NCBI RefSeq assembly: GCF_001921205.1
Contig: NZ_MSIE01000006.1
Location: forward strand, 46,645 to 110,644
Direction of reading: 5' to 3'
DNA length: 64,000 bases
DNA from: Actinophytocola xanthii
GTDB lineage: Bacteria; Actinomycetota; Actinomycetes; Mycobacteriales; Pseudonocardiaceae
Shown here piece after piece: positions 58,881 through 64,000 of the stretch; position 1 is the stretch's first letter, and each line of letters starts with the position of its first letter. The notes beneath the pieces are model-generated. The model made no database searches and had not been told where the DNA came from. It saw nothing but the letters and a program-made list of their open reading frames with translations. The position numbers and the translations under genes were made by a program.

Positions 58881-59795
58881 TCACCAGCGCAGCTCCCGGC
58901 AGCCGTCGGCGGCCCGCTCGGTCTCGAGCTGCAGGGTGGCGTGCTCGATCTGGTACTCCTCGGCGAGCAGCCGCTGGGCGGCGGCGAGGATGCCGGCCTG
59001 GTCGCCACCAGGCTCGACGGCGACGTGCGCGGAGGCGACCTCCATGCCCGAGGTGAGCGTCCAGACGTGCACGTCGTGCACCTCGCGGACCCCGGCGAGC
59101 GAGCGCAGGCCGGTGGTGAGCTGCTCGACGTCGAGGCGTTCGGGCGCGTGCTGGAACAGGATCCGCAGCGAGCGCCGGGCCAGCGTCCAGGTCCGCGGCA
59201 GGACGAACAGCCCGATCGCCACGCCCATGACCGGGTCGGCGTAGCGCCAGCCGAACAGCAGCGTGACCAAGCCGCTGACCAGCACCCCGACCGAGCCGAC
59301 CAGGTCGGCCAGCACCTCGAGGTAGGCCCCGCGCAGGTTCAGGCTCTCCTTCGCGCCCTCGCGGAGCAGGAGGAAGGCGCACGTGTTGGCGACCAGCCCG
59401 CCGACCGCGACGAGCAGCACCGGCAGCCCCGGTACGGCCGGCGGGTCCTGGAACCGGCCGACCGCCTCGACGATGACGTAGCCGGCGACGCCGAACAGCA
59501 GGACGGCATTGGCCAGCGCGGCCAGGACCTCGGCGCGGTAGAGCCCGAAGGTGCGGCCGGCGTGCTGGCGCGCGCGGCGGGCGGCGAGGATCGCGGCGAG
59601 TGCGAGCCCGACCCCGACGACGTCGGTGACCATGTGGGCACCGTCGGAGATGAGGGCGAGCGAGGAGGTCGCGAACCCGACGACGAGCTCGGCCACCATG
59701 AAGGCCGTGGTGACCGCGAACGTGATGGCGAGGCGACCCAGGTAGCGCTCGGAGGCACTGGTCGGCTGGCCGTGCCCGTGGCCGTGTCCCATCAC
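58881..59795 (-). CDS. Cation diffusion facilitator (zinc/cobalt efflux)
   Basis: 304 residues, six membrane helices. His-rich N-terminus MGHGHGHGQP; transport-site SLALISDGAHMVTDVVG (D-x3-H/D set) and YLEVLADLVGSVGVLVSG; cytosolic C-terminal domain with REVHDVHVWTLTSG. CzcD/ZitB-like. The second Met (59792) is an equally good start; GGAAGGAGCC precedes it. A palindrome CATGCGCATG (59829-59838) in an AT-rich patch upstream may be a metal-responsive operator. Confidence 0.92.
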   Translation of the reverse strand: MMGHGHGHGQPTSASERYLGRLAITFAVTTAFMVAELVVGFATSSLALISDGAHMVTDVVGVGLALAAILAARRARQHAGRTFGLYRAEVLAALANAVLLFGVAGYVIVEAVGRFQDPPAVPGLPVLLVAVGGLVANTCAFLLLREGAKESLNLRGAYLEVLADLVGSVGVLVSGLVTLLFGWRYADPVMGVAIGLFVLPRTWTLARRSLRILFQHAPERLDVEQLTTGLRSLAGVREVHDVHVWTLTSGMEVASAHVAVEPGGDQAGILAAAQRLLAEEYQIEHATLQLETERAADGCRELRW

Positions 59796-59828
59796 CGGCT
59801 CCTTCCTGCCGGCCGAAACATATAGTCA

Positions 59829-59838
59829 CATGCGCATG
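59829..59838. promoter_or_regulatory. Palindrome upstream of the cation-efflux gene
   Basis: CATGCGCATG in the only AT-rich patch (59815-59850) between the EphD-like stop and the CDF start. ArsR/SmtB-type metal sensors often use such AT-flanked dyads upstream of CDF genes; assignment is tentative. Confidence 0.3.
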
Positions 59839-59846
59839 AATGCAAC

Positions 59847-61505
59847 TTACGACGTGCGCTTCGCGGTTTCGGCCGCGAGCCGCCGCCCCAGCGCCCGCGC
59901 GACACCGGGCACGAGCCGAGTGGCCCACGCCCCCAGGTGGGCCTCCGGCGTGACCGGAACGACGACCCTCCCCTCGCTCACCGCCGCCAGTACGGCCGCC
60001 GCCACCTTCTCCGGCCCGTAGTTGCGGCGCCGGTACAGCGCCTCGGCCCGCTCGCGCCTGGCCTGCTCCTCCTCGGGGCCGGTGCCGGCGAACCGCGCGG
60101 TGGAGGCGATGTTGGTGTGCACGAAGCCCGGGCAGACCGCGCTCACGCCGATACCGGCCGGCCGGAGCTCGCCGTCCAGGCACTGCGCGAGCATGAGCAC
60201 GCCGGCCTTGGTCGTGCTGTAGGCCGGCAGCGACGGCGTGGCGAAGTACCCCGCGGCCGAGGACGTGATTACCACATGCCCGCCCTCCCCACGCTCCACC
60301 ATCGCGGGAAGAAACGCCCGTAACGTGTGAATGACCCCCCACAGGTTGACGTCGACCACGCGCCGCCAGTCCTCGAGCGAGGTGTCCAGGAAGCTCCCGC
60401 TGACCCCGATTCCCGCGTTGGCCATCACGAGGTCGGGCACCCCGTGCTCGTCCAGCACGTGCCGGGCCAACGCCTCGGTGGCCTCCGGGTCGGCCACGTC
60501 GAGCTGGAAGGCGAGGCCGCCGACCCGCCGAGCCGCCTGCTCGGCCCGCTCGAAGTCGAGGTCCACGCACAGCACCCGCGCTCCCTGCCCCGCGAGCGCG
60601 ACCGCCGTGGCGAGGCCGATCCCGCTCCCAGCGCCGGTGACCAGGGCGAGCTGCCCCGCCAACGCCGGCGCGAGGTCGGTGACCCGCCCCCGGGGCGAGG
60701 TGCCCCGCTCCACGTGCTCGACGAACTCCCGCACCATCCGGGCCACCGCGTCCGGATGCGTGCGCGGCGCCCAGTGACCCGCCACGAGCTCGCGCCGGTA
60801 GAGGTCGTCGCACCATTCCTCGGCCGCCGCGGCGAGGGCCGGGGTGAGGAAGGGGTCCTGGGTCAGCACGATCTGCTGCACCGGCACAGTGATTCGGCGA
60901 GGCCTCCCCCGCCCGGCGCTGGCCCGGTACAGCTGGAGCCCGTTGGCCGCGTCCCGGTACTCGGCGCCGAACCGCCGCCGGAAGCCCGGCAGCCGCCAGA
61001 GGGCCTCCGGCAGCACCGGCACCTGAAACGCCCCGATGTACCACGACCGAGTGAGCTGCTTACCCACGGCGGCCGGGTGCCGCCGCCACTGCCGCACCCA
61101 GCTCCCCACCTGCCCGAGGTCGGGGCCGGAGATCGAGGTGAAGGACCGGACGAGAGCAGGCTCAAGCGCCGCCCAGGCCTGGACGGAGCCCCAGTCATGC
61201 CCGACGAGGTGTGCCGGGTCGTCGCCCGCTGTCGCCCGCACAACCGCGTGCAGGTCGCCGACCAGCGCCTCCACCCGATACCCGTCGCGCGTGGCCGGCG
61301 CGTCGGAGCGCCCGTGCCCCCGCACGTCATAGGTGACGACGTGAAAGGCCTCCGCCAGCACCGGCGCGACCCGGTCCCACACGGAGGCGTTGTCCGGATA
61401 ACCATGCACGAGGACGACAGTGGGCCGGTCGGGTTCACCCCACTCGTAGACAGCGAGCCGCAGCCCGTCGGAGTCCACCCAGCGCTGCCGCCCACTCCCA
61501 GCCAT
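59847..61505 (-). CDS. Alpha/beta hydrolase-SDR fusion, EphD-like
   Basis: 552 residues. N-terminal epoxide-hydrolase-like domain (about 1-275): VVLVHGYPDN, nucleophile Asp in VGHDWGSVQ, and GHWAPRTHPD with the catalytic His. C-terminal short-chain dehydrogenase (about 280-550): LVTGAGSGIGLATA, NAG in MANAGIGVSGS, catalytic Ser and Tyr-x3-Lys in YSTTKAG. This is the architecture of mycobacterial EphD (Rv2214c), linked to oxygenated mycolate or lipid metabolism. The function here is inferred from architecture only. Confidence 0.9.
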   Translation of the reverse strand: MAGSGRQRWVDSDGLRLAVYEWGEPDRPTVVLVHGYPDNASVWDRVAPVLAEAFHVVTYDVRGHGRSDAPATRDGYRVEALVGDLHAVVRATAGDDPAHLVGHDWGSVQAWAALEPALVRSFTSISGPDLGQVGSWVRQWRRHPAAVGKQLTRSWYIGAFQVPVLPEALWRLPGFRRRFGAEYRDAANGLQLYRASAGRGRPRRITVPVQQIVLTQDPFLTPALAAAAEEWCDDLYRRELVAGHWAPRTHPDAVARMVREFVEHVERGTSPRGRVTDLAPALAGQLALVTGAGSGIGLATAVALAGQGARVLCVDLDFERAEQAARRVGGLAFQLDVADPEATEALARHVLDEHGVPDLVMANAGIGVSGSFLDTSLEDWRRVVDVNLWGVIHTLRAFLPAMVERGEGGHVVITSSAAGYFATPSLPAYSTTKAGVLMLAQCLDGELRPAGIGVSAVCPGFVHTNIASTARFAGTGPEEEQARRERAEALYRRRNYGPEKVAAAVLAAVSEGRVVVPVTPEAHLGAWATRLVPGVARALGRRLAAETAKRTS

Positions 61506-61573
61506 GCGGTCACGGTAGCCGCTGGGAAGCCGGCGGACCGAGTACGCTAAGCTTCCCCACGTCGTGATGACGG

Positions 61574-61646
61574 GCCCTTGTAGCTCAGGGGATAGAGCAC
61601 TGCCCTCCGGAGGCAGGTGTCGCAGGTTCGAATCCTGCCAAGGGCG
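61574..61646 (+). tRNA. tRNA-Arg (anticodon CCG)
   Basis: 73 nt to the discriminator G. Acceptor arms GCCCTTG / CAAGGGC pair perfectly; D-stem GCTC..; anticodon stem CTGCC / GGCAG with loop CTCCGGA (anticodon CCG, reads CGG); T-arm CAGGTTCGAATCCTG. CCA is not encoded. A decayed integrase follows 120 nt downstream, so the 3' end of this tRNA is a candidate attachment site. Confidence 0.95.
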
Positions 61647-61766
61647 CCCCTTCTGACCTGGTTGAACGCTGCTCCTCTATCCACAGTGGAGCGAGAGCGT
61701 CTCATCAGGTATGCCATCACTCCGCGACCACATCCCCGGTCAGGACCCGCTCGCCGCAGCGCCCAG

Positions 61767-62102
61767 GGCTCGATCACCTGTCTGCCCAGCGGCACGCTGC
61801 GCGGGCGCGTCTACTCCCGGCCTCGATCCAGCCACCCACCGCCGCCGGTACCTGACCGAGACCACCCCCGCTCCGGACATAGATGCCGCCCCCTCGCCCC
61901 AGCACCGTGCAAAAGATCCACTACCTGATCAGCAGCGCCTACCGGCGAGCCGTCAACATCCGCACCGTCGCCGGTCGTCTCGACCACGCCGAAGGCGGCA
62001 CCACCCTCGCCTACTTACACTGCCTCGCTTCACGAAGCCGACCAACGCGCCAGCGACCTGCTCATCACCCGCCTCCCCCACCCGGCAGGTCTCGTAGGCT
62101 AG
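61767..62102 (+). pseudogene. Decayed tyrosine recombinase/integrase
   Basis: Integrase pieces occur in order but in different frames. Frame 3: GSITCLPSGTLRGRVY from 61767 (N-terminal arm-binding domain). Then, shifted: GLDPATHRRRYLTETTPAPD. Then, shifted again: STVQKIHYLISSAYRRAV (core-binding domain), fused directly to NIRTVAGRLDHAEGGTTLAY (end of catalytic domain) with the middle, including the catalytic Arg/His, missing. Finally, shifted: LHEADQRASDLLITRLP to a stop at 62100-62102. At least three frameshifts and one large internal deletion: not functional. The position beside tRNA-Arg fits an integrated plasmid or phage remnant. Confidence 0.75.
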
Positions 62103-62634
62103 GAGGTCGCCCAATGATGTGCGACATCGACGACGATCCGGTCGGCAGGGTGAACACTCGGAACGGCAGCCGAGCTCGGACTCCCAGGCCTACCGACGTG
62201 GTGCCGTGGTGTGTGCCGGCCCAGGCGACCTGGCGGAAGGTCCGGAAGCCGGTCACGTCGACCAGTTCCGCCGGGTCGTCGAACACGTACGTGGGCTCGT
62301 AGTTCTCGTTTAGCCCGAACGCGTGTACCGAGACCTGCAGCCGTGCGCCGCCGCGCACCGGGACCACCTCACCGGTCGCCTCCGCCGACACCGCGTTCAC
62401 GTAGGACACCCAGTAGCGGCCGACCGCCCCCCGAAAGTCGAAGACCAACCGGTCGAAACACAGCTGCCGCCCCGCCCGCAGCCCGACCATGTACCCCGTC
62501 ACGGTCGGGTGGGCGGACTTCACCCCTGACCCCCAGGTGACCGCGCAGGACTCCACCGACGCGGCAGCCGGGGCCGGAGTCAGCCCGACCAAGAACATCA
62601 ACGTCGCCAACGACAAACCAACCTTGCGAAACAT
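62099..62634 (-). pseudogene. AMIN-like domain secreted protein, frameshifted near its 3' end
   Basis: Signal peptide (FRKVGLSLATLMFLVGL, cleavage near APAAAS) then an AMIN-like domain: CFDRLVFDFRGAVG, YWVSYVNAV, GEVVPVRGGARLQVSVHAFG, GFRTFRQVAWAGTHHGTTSV, GLGVRARLPFRVFTL. After LPT the expected final strand is not in frame, but a one-base shift (around 62138-62143) restores IVVDVAHHWATS and a stop at 62099-62101, the normal end of the family. So either a recent single-base deletion or a sequencing error. The uncorrected frame runs on into the integrase relic. Start 62634 chosen by the signal peptide; Shine-Dalgarno weak. Confidence 0.75.
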
Positions 62635-62801
62635 CCCTGTTTCCCGACACTCTAGTTGACGGTGTCGGTCACGATCGATGTTTGCCATGAGCTGCCGCGT
62701 GGCCGCGAAAGCAAGAGGCCACTCGAAAGAGTGACCTCTGTTCATCGATCTGTCGATATATTATTTACCTTTCACCGTAATATCAGAATCGTGGAGGAGT
62801 T
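62635..62801. promoter_or_regulatory. AT-rich divergent spacer between AMIN-like and FG-GAP-like genes
   Basis: 167 nt; the part 62745-62800 is strikingly AT-rich for this window (includes GATATATTATTTACC and CGTAATATCAG) and ends at the Shine-Dalgarno GGAGGA of the downstream gene. It probably holds the promoter; no clear consensus pair was fixed. Confidence 0.4.
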
Positions 62802-63635
62802 GTGCGAGCGAAAGATGTTATTCCATCCGCCGCCGTGGCGGTACTACTCATCACATCGACGCTAGTCTCGCCCGCAGCCTCGGCCGACGAGCACCCGGAT
62901 TTGCGTCAGAGCAGCAACGGGATCTTCTTGACCGGGGACTGGAACGGGGACGGGGTCGACACGCCAGGACTGTTCGTTCCTGGATCTCCAAACATCTACT
63001 ACCTGCGTAACAGCAACACCACGGGGACCGCGGACATCACGCTGACCTTCGGAAGGGGCGGATTCCCGGTAGCCGGCGACTGGGACGGCAACGGCGAGGA
63101 CACCATCGGCCTTGTCGCCCAGGGCAACCCGAACAGATACTTCCTGCGTAACAGCAACACCACGGGGACCGCGGACATCGCGCTGGTCTACGGCAGCCAA
63201 AACTACCCGGTGGTCGGCGACTGGGACGGCAACGGTGCAGACACAGTTGGAGTCGTCGCTCGAGCCAGACCCAACACCTTCCACCTGCGCAACAGCAACA
63301 CCTCGGGTACCGCGGACATCACGCTGACCTATGGCGATGTCGGGAATCCCATCGCGGGCGACTGGGACAATGACGGAATCGACACGGTCGGCCTGGTCCA
63401 GTTGAACGAGACCGGCAGCGCGGCGCACCAGTGGCTCCTCCGCAACACCAACAGCAGCGGCGTCGCCGATGTCACTTTCCGTTATGGCTTCGGCGGGCGG
63501 CAGATCACGGGAGATTGGAACGGGGACGGCATCGACACGCCGGGCCTCACCTACATCAGCCACCCCCACGCGTGGTACATCCACAACCACAACAGCGAAG
63601 GATTGGACGACTTCGGCTTCACCTTCGGTGGATGA
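62802..63635 (+). CDS. Secreted FG-GAP/VCBS-like repeat protein
   Basis: 277 residues. Signal peptide with cleavage near PAASA/DEHP (about residue 28). The mature protein is five repeats of about 47 residues, each with a D-W-D/N-G-N-G-x-D-T-x-G-L loop (calcium-binding-like) and a strand LRNSNTTGTADITLTFG. Repeats 1 and 2 share 37 identical bases in a row (63002-63038 and 63143-63179), showing recent duplication. No catalytic domain is attached, although such repeats often accompany secreted hydrolases. GTG start after GGAGGA. Confidence 0.85.
   Translation: MRAKDVIPSAAVAVLLITSTLVSPAASADEHPDLRQSSNGIFLTGDWNGDGVDTPGLFVPGSPNIYYLRNSNTTGTADITLTFGRGGFPVAGDWDGNGEDTIGLVAQGNPNRYFLRNSNTTGTADIALVYGSQNYPVVGDWDGNGADTVGVVARARPNTFHLRNSNTSGTADITLTYGDVGNPIAGDWDNDGIDTVGLVQLNETGSAAHQWLLRNTNSSGVADVTFRYGFGGRQITGDWNGDGIDTPGLTYISHPHAWYIHNHNSEGLDDFGFTFGG
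63002..63179. repeat. 141-bp-period direct repeat in the FG-GAP-like gene
   Basis: A 37-nt block at 63002-63038 recurs exactly at 63143-63179 (period 141 nt, 47 codons); a third, diverged copy follows near 63284-63320. Confidence 0.85.
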
Positions 63636-63741
63636 CCGCCCAGCCGCCACCTCGACCGCAACACCGACGTTGACGAGGCACATCGAGGCGCCGACCCAAC
63701 GTGCAGGAGACAGGCGGAAACCTTCTTGATCAGGGGACAAG

Positions 63742-64000
63742 GTGCTCCTGGTCACCACGCCCGACCTGCCCGAGTCGGTCTCCGATCTGGAGAACCTCCG
63801 CGCGGTCTACCCCCGCCATCGTCCTCGACGGCGAACGCGCCACCACCGGCGCCCGGCCTGGAGGCCATGGACGGCGCCAAGCTCGTCCACATCGCCGCCA
63901 ACGGCACCCATGAACCCAACAACGCCGTCTTCTCTCCGCTCGAGCTGGCCGACGGCGGTGACCCCGATGGCGGCGTAGACCGGCCGGTTGGCGACCTGGC
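63742..64000 (+). pseudogene. CHAT-domain protease-like fragment with frameshifts (runs off window)
   Basis: Three consecutive pieces of a CHAT (caspase-like) domain lie in three frames. From 63742: LLVTTPDLPESVSDLENLRA then VYP; shifted: AIVLDGERATTGAR; shifted from 63858: LEAMDGAKLVHIAANGTHEP, continuing NNAVFSPLELADGG to the window end. In CHAT proteins the HIAAHG segment carries the catalytic His; here the second His position reads Asn (AANG). The N-terminal part is absent. Two frameshifts plus the lost His indicate a dead gene. Confidence 0.65.

Noticed and set aside
61547..61795. 82-residue minus-strand frame over the tRNA
   Set aside because: It is the antisense of tRNA-Arg, a frequent false gene (its RIRTCDTCLRR is the reversed T-arm).

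Overview
The window is GC-rich DNA from a mycelial-type actinobacterium, most likely a member of the Pseudonocardiaceae. Reasons: the codon usage; tandem DUF3558 lipoproteins; a MurA with Asp in place of the catalytic Cys; NucS; an EphD-like hydrolase/SDR fusion; and a gene order (argS-lysA-hom-thrC-thrB-rho-rpmE-prfA-prmC-sua5 ... wecA-atpI-atpBEFHAGD ... atpC-DUF2550 ... pduO-type cobalamin adenosyltransferase, murA ... adenylate cyclase, nucS) that follows the Mycobacterium tuberculosis Rv1292-Rv1321 block. The genus is inference.

Left part (1-16.8 kb): the end of crotonyl-CoA carboxylase/reductase, a tandem 3-hydroxyacyl-CoA dehydrogenase and ethylmalonyl-CoA mutase form an ethylmalonyl-CoA pathway neighbourhood, to which the adenosylcobalamin-forming enzyme at 27.8 kb supplies cofactor. 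Interspersed are a DivIVA-like coiled-coil protein, a yeast-type cytosine deaminase, a universal stress protein translationally coupled to a class III adenylate cyclase, a HisC/Pat aminotransferase, small zinc-ribbon proteins, two DUF3558 lipoproteins, NucS, an orphan solute-binding protein and an enoyl-CoA hydratase-like protein.

Middle-left (16.8-29.8 kb): an XRE-TPR regulator, gamma-glutamyltransferase, a NarL-type two-component system, a DedA protein, a secreted GH11 xylanase with candidate CGAAA-N-TTTCG operators far upstream, MurA, membrane proteins, the PduO-type adenosyltransferase and DUF2550.

ATP synthase (29.8-39.7 kb): atpI-B-E-F-H-A-G-D on the minus strand. atpC, instead of following atpD, lies 2.1 kb away, beyond an opposite-strand pair encoding a SigE-family sigma factor and a one-membrane-segment partner; a strong bidirectional hairpin closes atpD. 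wecA and glyA continue the minus-strand run.

42-61.5 kb: PPK2, Sua5, prmC, prfA, rpmE, rho, the threonine/lysine operon argS-lysA-hom-thrC-thrB, two DUF3105 paralogues plus a DUF305 protein, a cation diffusion facilitator and the EphD-like fusion.

Right end (61.57-64 kb): a tRNA-Arg(CCG) followed by a badly decayed tyrosine integrase, a frameshifted AMIN-like secreted protein, a secreted FG-GAP-like repeat protein with an AT-rich upstream region, and a multiply frameshifted CHAT-domain fragment. This looks like the decayed edge of an integrated element.
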